DNA from: Roseovarius sp. MMSF_3281
Lineage (GTDB): Bacteria > Pseudomonadota > Alphaproteobacteria > Rhodobacterales > Rhodobacteraceae
Assembly (NCBI RefSeq): GCF_030733685.1
Contig: NZ_JASHIM010000017.1
Coordinates: forward strand, 1 to 64,000
Length of the DNA: 64,000 nucleotides
Direction: 5' to 3'
Below, piece after piece: positions 51,507-59,880 of the stretch. Every line of letters begins with the position of its first letter. The stretch's first letter is position 1. The notes under the pieces are model-generated. The model was not told the DNA's origin, did not search any database, and saw only the letters and a program-made list of their open reading frames with translations. The translations under genes were made by a program, and so were the position numbers.

Positions 51507-51522
51507 TCTAACATCTGTTAGG
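51507..51522. promoter_or_regulatory. Orphaned TetR operator upstream of IS copy B
   Basis: TCTAACATCTGTTAGG with both half-sites intact. TTGACC lies 17 bp before TTAGGC on the plus strand. The gene it would control (broken nitronate monooxygenase, 52560) is now 1 kb away behind an IS, so the site appears stranded. Confidence 0.72.
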
Positions 51523-51578
51523 CTGCGCGGAGAGACTTGGTAAATAGACCAGGCAAACCTCTGAATTAGGGTCAGGAC

Positions 51579-52199
51579 TCATAGCCAATAGATGACGGTT
51601 GCGGCGAGAGCGATTGCGGAGAGGAAAACCTTTGGGCACCTGTCGTATCGGGTCGCCACACGCCGCCAATCCTTTAGCCTGCCGAACATGATCTCGATAC
51701 GATTGCGGCGTTTGTAGCGCCGCTTGTCGTATTTGACGGTCTTCTTGCGCTGTTTTCGACCGGGGATGCACGCGCGTATCCCCTTGTCTTTCAACGCTTC
51801 CCGGAACCAGTCGGCGTCATAGCCGCGATCCCCGAGCAGCCAGTCGACCTTGGGCAAGCTGCTCAGCAGAGCGCGGGCGCCGATGTAATCGCTGACCTGT
51901 CCGGCAGTCACGAACAGGTTCAGAGGCCGCCCCTGGCTGTCGCAGATGGCGTGCAGCTTGGTGTTCATGCCGCCTTTGGTGCGGCCAATCAGGCGTCCAC
52001 GCCCCCCTTTTTCGCGGCCAGGCTGGTCGCTGTCCGGTGTGCTTTCAGATAGGTTGCATCGATCATGACAGTCTTCTCTTCGACATGTTCCGCAGCGAGG
52101 CCGGCCATGATCCGGGCGAAGACGCCCTTGTCGCTCCATCGCTTCCAGCGGTTGTAGAGCGTCTTGTGCGGGCCATATTCTCTGGGCGCATCGCGCCAT
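51579..52199 (-). CDS. IS5-type transposase, frame B (copy B)
   Basis: Identical to frame B of copy A, with the second catalytic Asp (LLGDRGYDADWF) and the Glu/Lys block (RNRIEIMFGRLKDWRR). Expected to be made by -1 frameshifting from frame A. Confidence 0.88.
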   Translation of the reverse strand: MARCAQRIWPAQDALQPLEAMERQGRLRPDHGRPRCGTCRREDCHDRCNLSESTPDSDQPGREKGGRGRLIGRTKGGMNTKLHAICDSQGRPLNLFVTAGQVSDYIGARALLSSLPKVDWLLGDRGYDADWFREALKDKGIRACIPGRKQRKKTVKYDKRRYKRRNRIEIMFGRLKDWRRVATRYDRCPKVFLSAIALAATVIYWL

Positions 52200-52387
52200 C
52201 GTAACCCATTGCGATTGATGAAAATAATCCCACTCAGAACCCTGCGGTCATCGACCCGAGGTTTGCCGTGGGACTTCGGAAAATAGGGTTCCAGACGCGC
52301 CATCTGCGCATCGCTCAACCAGAAAAGATCAGACATGTCACCGCTCCGTTTTCGGAGCCGTGAATCACGCGCCCGGCCAGAAATCAA
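51989..52387 (-). CDS. IS5-type transposase, frame A (copy B)
   Basis: Identical 132-residue N-terminal transposase half to that of copy A, including the slippery A5G6 run at 52002-52012 before its stop. Confidence 0.9.
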   Translation of the reverse strand: MISGRARDSRLRKRSGDMSDLFWLSDAQMARLEPYFPKSHGKPRVDDRRVLSGIIFINRNGLRWRDAPREYGPHKTLYNRWKRWSDKGVFARIMAGLAAEHVEEKTVMIDATYLKAHRTATSLAAKKGGVDA

Positions 52388-52559
52388 TGGGTCCTCACCC
52401 TAGTCCGGTGCGGAAAATCAGACATGTGTAAAATTCACCCGTTCTGTGTATTTCCTTGCGGTCTGCTGGCACGTTTGCTTCGGCTTCCCTTCCCATGCAC
52501 GCCCGTCAAGGCTACGGGCCTCGGCAACCCCTGTTGAAACAGCAAAGAAGAAATAGACA

Positions 52560-53113
52560 ATGTACTCTGACACCCCTCTCGGCCGCTTGCGCCTGCCTGT
52601 GATCTGCTCGCCCATGTTTCTGGTGTCCGGGCCGGGGCCTTGTCACCCTTTGCGCTGGTTCAGGAAATCCGGGAATGGTTCGATGGTCCGCTTGCCCTCT
52701 CCGGGTCCATCGCGACCGGGCGCTCAATTCTGGCGGCGCAGGCCATGGGTGCGGATTTTGGGTATATCGGATCCCCCTTCATTGCCATGACCGAGGCGGT
52801 CGCGTCGGAGGAGTACAAGCAAATGATCGTCGAAGGCGGGGCCGATGATATTGTCTATACCGACTATTTCAGCGGCGTGCATGCCAACTATCTGAAACCG
52901 TCGGTGCGGGCGGTCGGTCTCGATCCGGACAACCTGGCCGGGATCGGCAACAAACTCGATCTGGCCACCGGCGACATTCGCCCCAAGGCCTGGCGTGACA
53001 TCTGGGGCAGCGGTCAGGGGATCGGAGCGGTGAAAGAGGTGATGACCACGGCGGACTACGTCGACCGTCTCGACCGGGAATACCAGGCCGCCAAAGATGC
53101 GCTCTGTTCATGA
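52560..53113 (+). pseudogene. Nitronate monooxygenase / NPD-type flavoprotein, internally deleted
   Basis: N-terminal 20-odd residues (MYSDTPLGRLRLPVICSPMF) of a 2-nitropropane dioxygenase-type protein, which is normally about 320 residues, run directly into a C-terminal part in another frame from about 52640 (ALVQEIREWFDGPLALSGSI, AAQAMGADFGYIGSPFIA, and the rest to 53113). Roughly 140 residues, including most of the FMN barrel, are missing, so an internal deletion with frameshift destroyed it. The IS copy B lies upstream. The intact gene would have been an FMN-dependent oxidoreductase of the pathway. Confidence 0.78.
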
Positions 53114-53120
53114 CGAAAGA

Positions 53121-53144
53121 GGGCGGCCAGTTGCCCGGCCGCCC
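53121..53144. terminator. Hairpin between convergent genes
   Basis: GGGCGGCC and GGCCGCCC form a perfect 8-bp GC stem with an 8-nt loop, just after the broken gene and 40 bp before the stop of the convergent PaaK-like gene. Followed by a weak T-rich stretch (ATCTGTTTCTG). Confidence 0.5.
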
Positions 53145-53184
53145 ATCTGTTTCTGCGGTTGTCGCGAATGATCGAGACCCGATC

Positions 53185-54381
53185 TTAGCGGTCCTTTTGG
53201 TTGACGATCAGTTCTGCATTTTCGGGTAGTTCCGAAACAATGTTCACCTCGTCGGCACGAATTCGTGCATGCAGTTTGAAGGTCTCAGCGGCGGCGGCTT
53301 CCGCAGCAGAAGTATCGGCACCGTCTTCCAGCACAAGCGAGAGGCGGATCATATCGCGATCGTTCTCGCGCGTTACCACAGCCTGCGCGGCCTTCGCGCC
53401 CTGCGTGCCGATGACAACTTCTTCAACCACACGCGGATAAACGAAAATCTCGCGCACTTTGACCGCTGCGCCGACCCTGCCCTGCAGCGCTGAAATCCGG
53501 CTGACCGTGCCATCCACGTTGCTCTCCAGCGCCAAGGCACTGTCGCCGGTGCCGAACCGGATCATCGGCCAAGTGGCATCGCGCGCGGTCACAACAACCT
53601 CGCCCGGTTCCCCATGAGCGACCTGTTCTCCACTGACCGGATCGCATATCTGCACCACGCGGTCGGGATGAACCACATAGCCTTCGCCGCCATCCTCATA
53701 TGCGACAAGGCCCAGATCCGCGGTGGCATAGGCAGCCCAAGTCGACACGCCATAGTCTTCCTCGATCCGGCGGCGTTTGGCCATCCAGTCGCCCATCTCT
53801 CCGCCGAGGAAGGCTGTTTTCACCTTCCAGGCGTCGCGCCCATAGGTTTCGATCACCTTGTCCGCCAGCGTCAGGAAAAACGCAGTCGAAGCACAGATCG
53901 AAGTCACGCCGGTTTCGACGATGATCTGCGCCTGAAGCTCGGTATTGCCCACGCCGCCGGGAATCACCGTGGCACCTGCGGCCTGTGCCGCTTCGTCGAA
54001 CAGCAGGCCAGCCGGCACAAGATGATACATCCAGGTGTTCAGGATGATATCTCCGGGGCCCACGCCTGCCGCCTTGAACAGCAGGTCCAGGCCATGACCT
54101 CCCCCGCCCGAAAGGGCCGGCTCGAAAATTGGGCCAGGGGACACGTAGATCCGTCCAATATCCTTCAGATCCGAGGCAAGGAATCCGCCGAAAGGCGGGT
54201 TCTCGCGCTGGATCTTCAGAAGCTCTTCCTTCTTCATCACGGGAAGACGCGAGAGGTCCGCCACCGATGTGACGGCTGCCGGATCAAATCCGGCAGCCGC
54301 AAATCGCGATTTCAGGCCAGGAGCCTTATTGGCCGCAGCGGCATAGGCTTGCGCTATATCTTGGTAGATATCTTCAGACAT
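53185..54381 (-). CDS. PaaK-like protein with altered P-loop
   Basis: Phenylacetate-CoA-ligase-family protein, 398 residues. ATG 54381 is chosen because GAGGAGG is 7 nt ahead, too close to ATG 54387. LSRLPVMKKEELLKIQREN and the central TAFLGGEMGDW, ATADLGLVAYED, MIRFGTGDSALALE are family-like. However the SSGTTG P-loop seen in the ligase at 41750 is absent; the equivalent region reads YVSPGPIFEPALSGGG. It may be non-adenylating or belong to a divergent branch. Last gene of the minus-strand operon. Confidence 0.75.
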   Translation of the reverse strand: MSEDIYQDIAQAYAAAANKAPGLKSRFAAAGFDPAAVTSVADLSRLPVMKKEELLKIQRENPPFGGFLASDLKDIGRIYVSPGPIFEPALSGGGGHGLDLLFKAAGVGPGDIILNTWMYHLVPAGLLFDEAAQAAGATVIPGGVGNTELQAQIIVETGVTSICASTAFFLTLADKVIETYGRDAWKVKTAFLGGEMGDWMAKRRRIEEDYGVSTWAAYATADLGLVAYEDGGEGYVVHPDRVVQICDPVSGEQVAHGEPGEVVVTARDATWPMIRFGTGDSALALESNVDGTVSRISALQGRVGAAVKVREIFVYPRVVEEVVIGTQGAKAAQAVVTRENDRDMIRLSLVLEDGADTSAAEAAAAETFKLHARIRADEVNIVSELPENAELIVNQKDR

Positions 54382-54408
54382 TTCCATGCCTCCTCGTACA
54401 GTCAGGCG

Positions 54409-55218
54409 TTAGAGCGGGCAGTCCTTGCGGAAGTTTGGCGCGCGCTTCTCCCGGTGCGACAACACACCTTCCTTGACGTCCTCGCTCATGAAGCCAAGCA
54501 TCTCCAGCGCAGTCGACGCATCAAAGATCGGCCCGGCCTGGCGCAGCCAGTTATTCAGCGAATACTTGGTCCAGCGGATCGCGCTTTGCGAGCCGTTGGC
54601 CAGTTCGACGGCTGTATCCAGCGCGATCTGCTGCAGCTCGTCATCCTCGACGCACATTGATACCAGACCGATCCGCTCGGCCTCTTCGCCCGACACCGGC
54701 TTGCAGGTCATCAGATAGTATTTCGCCTTGGCCATCGAGGTCAGCAGCGGCCAGATAATCGCCGCGACGTCACCGGCGGCAACACCAAGGCGGGGATGAC
54801 CATCGACAATCTTGGCCCGTTTTCCGGCGATCGAGATGTCGGCCAGGATGGCAACCACAAGGCCCGCGCCCGCCGCGGGACCATTGATCGCGGAAATGAT
54901 CGGCTTGTTGCAGTTGATGATGTTGTAGACGAGATCCTTGGCTTCTTTCCACGTCTTCATGATCTCATGCGAATTGCCAATCATGTTTTCGATCAGGCTA
55001 AAATCACCACCGGCGGAAAACGCCTTGCCCGCACCGGTCACGATGACCGCGTTGATGTCGGGGTCGCGGTCGATGTCGATCCACATGTCCGTCATCTGGG
55101 TGTGGGTTTCGGCATCGACCGAGTTGAATGTCTCGGGCCGGTCGAACGTGATGCGCAGGACGCGATCCGCCGGGTAGTCAAATTTCAGTTTGTCGTACTT
55201 TGCGTAACGCTCCGACAT
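54409..55218 (-). CDS. Enoyl-CoA hydratase/isomerase
   Basis: Crotonase of 269 residues, ATG 55218 with AGGAGGAAAAGACCT upstream. GKAFSAGGDFSLIEN and NGPAAGAGLVVAILADI form the oxyanion hole, followed by HPRLGVAAGDVAAIIWP. The inhabitants of the crotonase active site (Glu pair) are not evident, with DGHPRLG at the first Glu position, so it may be an isomerase, hydrolase or C-C lyase rather than a hydratase. 20 bp after the PaaK-like stop. Confidence 0.8.
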   Translation of the reverse strand: MSERYAKYDKLKFDYPADRVLRITFDRPETFNSVDAETHTQMTDMWIDIDRDPDINAVIVTGAGKAFSAGGDFSLIENMIGNSHEIMKTWKEAKDLVYNIINCNKPIISAINGPAAGAGLVVAILADISIAGKRAKIVDGHPRLGVAAGDVAAIIWPLLTSMAKAKYYLMTCKPVSGEEAERIGLVSMCVEDDELQQIALDTAVELANGSQSAIRWTKYSLNNWLRQAGPIFDASTALEMLGFMSEDVKEGVLSHREKRAPNFRKDCPL

Positions 55219-55245
55219 AGGTCTTTTCCTCCTCACGGTATGGGT

Positions 55246-56397
55246 TCAGCCAGGCAGTCCCAGGACGGCCTTAGACAGGATGTTTCTTTGGATTTCGTTC
55301 GATCCACCGTAGATCGTGGTAGGTCTGGCCTTGTAGAAGCTCGACAAAACGTCGACGCTAACATTGCCAACCTGAAGCGGCCCGATGGAGCCGCCATCGG
55401 GACCGGCTGCTTCGATCATCAGCTCGGTGATGCGCTGGAAGCACTCAGTCACCCAGATCTTCAGCATGGACACATCCGCACCCAGCGTCTCGCCACGTTT
55501 GAGCTGATCTGCAAAACGGGCATAAAGCGCGGCATGATCTTCCACATCCAGTGCCGCCTGGGCAAAGCGGTCACGGAACACCGGATCGTCAAACGCGCCA
55601 CGGCCACGGGCAAAGCTTTCAAGCTGTCCCAGAGCGTTCTGGGCCAGACTTGGCGAACCGATGAAAATGCGTTCGAAGCTCAAGAGCGCCTTGGCCATCG
55701 TCCAACCCTTGTTCAGCTCGCCCACGAGGTTCTCGCGGGGCGTCCGTGCATTGTCAAAGAAGACCTCGCAAAACTCGGTCTCGCCCGACAGGGTCGTGAT
55801 AGTGCGCACATCGACTCCGGGCTGATCCATCGGAGCGAGCAGGAAACTGATACCCTGTTGTTTCTTGGGCGCATCCGGATCGGTGCGCACCAGCATGAAA
55901 ATATGCGTGGCGTCATGCGCCATCGTGGTCCAGATCTTCTGTCCGTTGATGACAAAGTCGTCCCCGTCAATCTCTGCGCGTGTGCGCAGGTTCGCCAGAT
56001 CGGACCCGGCGCCGGGTTCCGAGTATCCCTGGCACCAGATGTCTTCGCAACTCAGGATACGCGGCAGCCAGTAGTCTTTTTGTTCCTGGGTGCCGAATTT
56101 GATGATCAGGGGACCGACCATCTGCACGCCCATGTCGCGACCGCGATTGACGCCCCAGCGCTGCTGCTCTTCATAAAAGATCAGCAGCTTAGCAGCGTTT
56201 AGGCCCATACCGCCGAATTCAGCGGGCCAAGCTGGCGCAACCCAGCCCTTGGCGTGAAGCTTGCGGTGCCAATGTTCGATCTCGGCGAACTTCGGGCGGT
56301 GCGGCAGGTGACGCAGCTCCTCGGGATATTCCGCTTCGAAGAACTGGCGCACTTCTTTGCGGAATTCCGCATCGCTCATTGCATTCCAGTCGGTCAT
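55246..56397 (-). CDS. Acyl-CoA dehydrogenase, catalytic-type subunit of an ACAD pair
   Basis: ACAD of 383 residues; ATG 56397 overlaps the upstream ACAD stop by ATGA. YSEPGAGSDLANLRT (FAD), a Glu in LLSFERIFIG, and the C-terminal RPTTIYGGSNEIQRNIL. Adjacent complementary ACAD genes resemble the alpha2beta2 enzymes of steroid side-chain breakdown (FadE26-27, FadE28-29), where one chain carries the base. By that logic this is the catalytic chain. Confidence 0.86.
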   Translation of the reverse strand: MTDWNAMSDAEFRKEVRQFFEAEYPEELRHLPHRPKFAEIEHWHRKLHAKGWVAPAWPAEFGGMGLNAAKLLIFYEEQQRWGVNRGRDMGVQMVGPLIIKFGTQEQKDYWLPRILSCEDIWCQGYSEPGAGSDLANLRTRAEIDGDDFVINGQKIWTTMAHDATHIFMLVRTDPDAPKKQQGISFLLAPMDQPGVDVRTITTLSGETEFCEVFFDNARTPRENLVGELNKGWTMAKALLSFERIFIGSPSLAQNALGQLESFARGRGAFDDPVFRDRFAQAALDVEDHAALYARFADQLKRGETLGADVSMLKIWVTECFQRITELMIEAAGPDGGSIGPLQVGNVSVDVLSSFYKARPTTIYGGSNEIQRNILSKAVLGLPG

Positions 56398-57518
56398 TGT
56401 GCTGCCCCCTCTGCTTCGCGTGCCTCGAACCAAATCCGCCTGTGATAGGCATCGTCGCCCAACCAGGCCGACAGCACCAGCGCCCGGTTCAGGTAGAGCC
56501 CGATATCGAACTCATCCGTGTACCCGACCGCCCCGTGCAACTGGATCGCATCACGGGTAATTCTTTTGGCGGCCGTAACCGCCCGCGCCTTGGCACGGCT
56601 GGCAATCGGGGCCCGAACCTTCGGATCGGTTTCGCTGTCCATCTGCGCAAGCGCCTCCCGCACTCCGGCCTGCGCGACCTCGCACATCACGTTGAGGTCG
56701 ACGGCACGGTGCTGGATGACCTGAAAAGACCCGATCGGCTTGTCGAACTGCTCCCGCGTCTTGATGTAGTCTAGCGTGATCTCGAAGGCACGCTCGCTCA
56801 GGCCGACAAGCTCGGCCGCAGCAAGCGCCGTTGCATCGGCGACAGCCTCGGCCAGTGCAGTGGGAACCGCACCGCCGCTGGCCAATTCCGCGGCCGGGGT
56901 TCCCGAAAACGAAAGCTCGCCCAGAGAGCTGCCGTCGGCCTGCGCTCGTTTGTCAATGACAAGCCCGTCCGCGTCTGCCTCGGTCAGAACCAGAACCGGG
57001 CCGTCATCTCCTTCAGCCACGACCAGGAACCCTAGAGATCCGGTCGCGCCGACGACCCAAGCCTTGCTTCCGGTCAGCCGCCCGTCCGTGTATCGGCAGG
57101 CCGCATCGGCAGGCGCCCCGCCCAGGCCACGTTCCTGCCAGGCAACCGCCAGTGAAATTTCGCCGCCGATAAGTTGCGCCATCTTCGGATGATCCGGACA
57201 AAGGCGGCGCAGAAGACCGAGGCTTAGACCGATCGTCGACACGACCGGTTCCGGTGCAATCACACGGCCGACTTCCTCGGCGATGACACCCCCGGCAGCT
57301 AGGCCCATGCCAAGCCCGCCCTGATCTTCGGGCACCGCCACGCCGAAAACACCGGCCTCGGCGAGTTCCCGGACCATCTCCGCATCGAAACCGCCCCCGG
57401 CATCACGAAGTTTTCGGGCTCTGTCACTTCCGCCCGCCCGTTCAAACAACGTGCGCGCGCTCTCGCGCAACAGGCGAAGGTCTTCTTGTTCGCTGGAAAG
57501 GATATCAGTCTGTGTCAT
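56394..57518 (-). CDS. Acyl-CoA dehydrogenase, partner subunit of an ACAD pair
   Basis: ACAD-fold protein of 374 residues. VAVPEDQGGLGMGL, LTGSKAWVVGATGSLGF, TREQFDKPIGSFQVIQH and LHGAVGYTDEFDIGLYLNR are family blocks. The FAD loop (ITEPGxGS) and the C-terminal EGT region are not recognisable, and its sequence resembles the FadE27/29-type non-base chain. It overlaps the MaoC gene by 14 bp and its partner by 4 bp. Confidence 0.85.
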   Translation of the reverse strand: MTQTDILSSEQEDLRLLRESARTLFERAGGSDRARKLRDAGGGFDAEMVRELAEAGVFGVAVPEDQGGLGMGLAAGGVIAEEVGRVIAPEPVVSTIGLSLGLLRRLCPDHPKMAQLIGGEISLAVAWQERGLGGAPADAACRYTDGRLTGSKAWVVGATGSLGFLVVAEGDDGPVLVLTEADADGLVIDKRAQADGSSLGELSFSGTPAAELASGGAVPTALAEAVADATALAAAELVGLSERAFEITLDYIKTREQFDKPIGSFQVIQHRAVDLNVMCEVAQAGVREALAQMDSETDPKVRAPIASRAKARAVTAAKRITRDAIQLHGAVGYTDEFDIGLYLNRALVLSAWLGDDAYHRRIWFEAREAEGAAQ

Positions 57519-57954
57519 TTTGTTTTCGCTGGATCATCACGGGGGTGTCGGTCGAAAAAACGACCTCGCCCGCAGGGTTTTTGGCGCTGAGCGTATAGTG
57601 CAAAACACCTCTGTCGGGCTTGCTTTTTGACGGCGTGACCGCGTTGACCGTCAGTTCGACATCAAGGGGTTCGTTCGGGCGCACCGGCCGCAGCCAGCGC
57701 AGATTGTCAAAGCCCATGCCACCGATATTGGCGACATCGACCATCATTTCAGACATGACCGGCCTGAACACTTCCAGCATCGTCTGAAAGCCCGAGGCGA
57801 TCAGGCTGCCATGTATGGCGGTTGCATAGTCTTCGTCGGTGTGCAGCCGCTGCGGATCCCATTCCTTGGCAAACGACTTTATTGAATCCGCGCTCATCGG
57901 AGCGCTGCGAAAGCGATAGACTTGGCCCGGCGAGAAGTCTTCCAGATACCTCAA
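57505..57954 (-). CDS. MaoC-family hydratase
   Basis: Single-hotdog enoyl-CoA hydratase of 149 residues. The hydratase-2 motif is KEWDPQRLHTDEDYATAIHGSLIASG (residues about 30-55), with Asp and His in place. Overlaps the transglutaminase-like gene by ATGA and the ACAD by 14 bp, so the three are coupled. In steroid side-chain pathways a MaoC-type hydratase forms the tertiary alcohol that Ltp/DUF35 then cleaves. Confidence 0.86.
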   Translation of the reverse strand: MRYLEDFSPGQVYRFRSAPMSADSIKSFAKEWDPQRLHTDEDYATAIHGSLIASGFQTMLEVFRPVMSEMMVDVANIGGMGFDNLRWLRPVRPNEPLDVELTVNAVTPSKSKPDRGVLHYTLSAKNPAGEVVFSTDTPVMIQRKQNDTD

Positions 57955-58670
57955 GAGGCACCCTCCTTTGCGAAACCGTCATCATATCCGCTCGCATCCT
58001 TGGATATCCGGATGCGGTTGAATTCTTCCAGCTTCGGATAGGTTTCCTTGAACGCCAACAGGAACTCACCCATCGGCGCGTCGAAATAGATACCACGGTC
58101 GTTCACATATTCCATGTGCCGGTGATTCTGTTCGTCGAACTCATGAAAGAGCGCGTCGTTATAGCCGTCGAAGACCAGGGGTTTGACCCCAAATCTTTCA
58201 CACAGTTCCATGTTGAATGCAGGTGTCACCTTGTAGGCCTCATTCCCCAACCACAACTGAACATAGCCGTGGTAGATAAAGAGATCGGTCCCCATCAACT
58301 CCTGCAACTTGGGTGTATTCAGGTGGTTGCGCACATCCGCGAACCCCAGAGCGGCGGGGATACCCACAGCACGCAAACAAGCCGCCAGAAGAATTGCCTT
58401 GGGAACGCAAAACGCCGCTTCCGCCCCAGCGATACGGCTGGCACGGTAAGAGTCCTCATCCAGCGCAAAACAATAGGGATCATAGCGAATATCGTCGCGC
58501 ACCGCTTCGAACAGGCGGATCGCCTTGTCTCGATTGGTTGCGTCCACAGGAAGATCACGCAAAGCCGATGTCACGAAACCCTGCACTTCCAAGCTATCGC
58601 TTTCCACAAAGCGCGATGGCATGACATAACGCTCAGCTTCAGTCGGCAGGTCATCGTCAGACTTGTCCAT
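57951..58670 (-). CDS. Transglutaminase-like cysteine-protease-family protein
   Basis: Protein of 239 residues with a transglutaminase-like core. The Cys segment is EAAFCVPKAILLAACLRAVG (near residue 88) and the His segment is YHGYVQLWLGNEAYKVTPAFN; the usual third Asp after the His is replaced by the TPAFN type found in a subclass. No signal peptide. Role in an acyl-CoA operon is unclear; it is first in the second part of the minus operon, just after an operator. The CxW-type triad suggests a hydrolase or acyltransferase. Confidence 0.75.
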   Translation of the reverse strand: MDKSDDDLPTEAERYVMPSRFVESDSLEVQGFVTSALRDLPVDATNRDKAIRLFEAVRDDIRYDPYCFALDEDSYRASRIAGAEAAFCVPKAILLAACLRAVGIPAALGFADVRNHLNTPKLQELMGTDLFIYHGYVQLWLGNEAYKVTPAFNMELCERFGVKPLVFDGYNDALFHEFDEQNHRHMEYVNDRGIYFDAPMGEFLLAFKETYPKLEEFNRIRISKDASGYDDGFAKEGAS

Positions 58671-58685
58671 TGGCCCCTCCCTTTT

Positions 58686-58701
58686 TCTAACAAATGTTAG
58701 A
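58686..58701. promoter_or_regulatory. Predicted TetR operator, internal promoter of the minus operon
   Basis: TCTAACAAATGTTAGA with both halves intact, 15 bp upstream of the transglutaminase-like start and 32 bp after the racemase stop. TTGAAT lies 17 bp before TTAGAA on the minus strand. It would give the downstream block its own control. Confidence 0.76.
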
Positions 58702-58733
58702 TTACCGATTCAAAACCTGCCCGTCAACGGGAT

Positions 58734-59870
58734 TTACTCTGTCTTTGGTTGATCCACGCCATAACGCGTATTGTCTTCGCCCAGAGTGGCTGCGACTCCG
58801 ACCGAATTTCCCGAAGAACGGAACTCCGGCGCAATTGGCAGCGGCAAAGCAGGCGCGTCCCGGCCGGAGATTTTTACTGTCCGCCCGAACACGTCACGCG
58901 CTTTGAAATGCGGGTCGCGCGCCGCCTCGGCGGGCGTTTTCACGACCGAACAGCAGCAATCTGCCGCTGCCAGCAAAGGCTCCCAATGGGTCGAGGGGTG
59001 TTCCCTCAGACGACGTGCAACCTCTGCGGCGCAGGCATTGGGATCGGACCAGTCATCGCGAAGGGCCACCGGCAAACCAATAACATCGCAGAACGACTGC
59101 CAGAACTTTTCTTCCAACGCGCCGACGGCGATCTGACGCCCGTCCGCAGCCGAATAAAGCCGATATCGGGCCAGGCCACCCGTCAGACGGCTGCCACCGC
59201 TTTCGATGTTCTGCCCGGCAATCACACCTTCGGCATGGGCCCAATAGGCAAAGGCGAACGCCCCCTCGGCCATTGCGATATCCAGATGCGTTCCCTGCCC
59301 GCTTGCCTGCCGCGCAATCAGGGCCAGCAGGATATTCATCACCGCAGGATAGGTTCCGCCTCCGATATCGGCGACCAGCCCGAACGGGGCCGTTGGCTGG
59401 TCATCCGGTCCACGACTGAGCGACAGGATACCCGCATCACCGACGTAGTTGAGGTCGTGGCCGGCGGCGCTGGCCTTTGGTCCGGTCTGGCCATAGCCGG
59501 TGATCGAACAATAGATGAGACCGGGATTGATCTTGCGCACCGCTTCATAACCAAGCCCCAACCGGTCCATCACGCCGGGACGGAACTGCTCGACCAGAAC
59601 ATCGGCCCTCTCGATCAAAGGGCGCAGACGTTCCACTGCGCCCCTTGACTTGAGGTCGATGGCCACCGATCGCTTGCCGTGGTTCAACACGGCAAATCCG
59701 ATGCTCTCTCCGTCGATCTTGGGCTCGGTTTGGCGCGCGTCCTCGCCGACTCCGGGACGCTCGAACTTGATCACTTCGGCGCCGACCTCGGACAACATGA
59801 GCGTCGCCATCGGACCGGGAAGAAGTGTGCTGAAATCCAGCACCAGGATATCCTTGAGCGGTTGAGCCAT
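58734..59870 (-). CDS. Alpha-methylacyl-CoA racemase / type III CoA-transferase
   Basis: Protein of 378 residues from the CaiB/BaiF family. ATG 59870 with GAGGCAGTGAAG ahead. LPGPMATLMLSEVGAEVIKFER, CSITGYGQTGPKA and AGHDLNYVGDAGIL (the GHDxNY block conserved in AMACR) argue for a 2-methylacyl-CoA racemase, which epimerises branched chains so that a stereospecific ACAD can act. CoA-transferase activity is the alternative. It precedes an internal operator. Confidence 0.83.
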   Translation of the reverse strand: MAQPLKDILVLDFSTLLPGPMATLMLSEVGAEVIKFERPGVGEDARQTEPKIDGESIGFAVLNHGKRSVAIDLKSRGAVERLRPLIERADVLVEQFRPGVMDRLGLGYEAVRKINPGLIYCSITGYGQTGPKASAAGHDLNYVGDAGILSLSRGPDDQPTAPFGLVADIGGGTYPAVMNILLALIARQASGQGTHLDIAMAEGAFAFAYWAHAEGVIAGQNIESGGSRLTGGLARYRLYSAADGRQIAVGALEEKFWQSFCDVIGLPVALRDDWSDPNACAAEVARRLREHPSTHWEPLLAAADCCCSVVKTPAEAARDPHFKARDVFGRTVKISGRDAPALPLPIAPEFRSSGNSVGVAATLGEDNTRYGVDQPKTE

Positions 59871-59880
59871 CTTCACTGCC

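Larger units (their letters stand above)
51569..52400 (-). mobile_element. IS5-type insertion sequence, copy B (832 bp)
   Basis: Same length and orientation as the element at 30605-31436, with the same terminal repeats and encoded proteins, also flanked by TA on both sides. It separates the operator at 51507 from the nitronate monooxygenase remnant. Two same-direction copies 20,964 bp apart frame the large operon and could recombine or move it. Confidence 0.93.

Noticed and set aside
30605-52400. Composite transposon formed by the two IS5-type copies
   Set aside because: Every insertion shows the same TA flank, so the outer duplication is uninformative; the two copies may be independent insertions. 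Kept only as a recombination finding.
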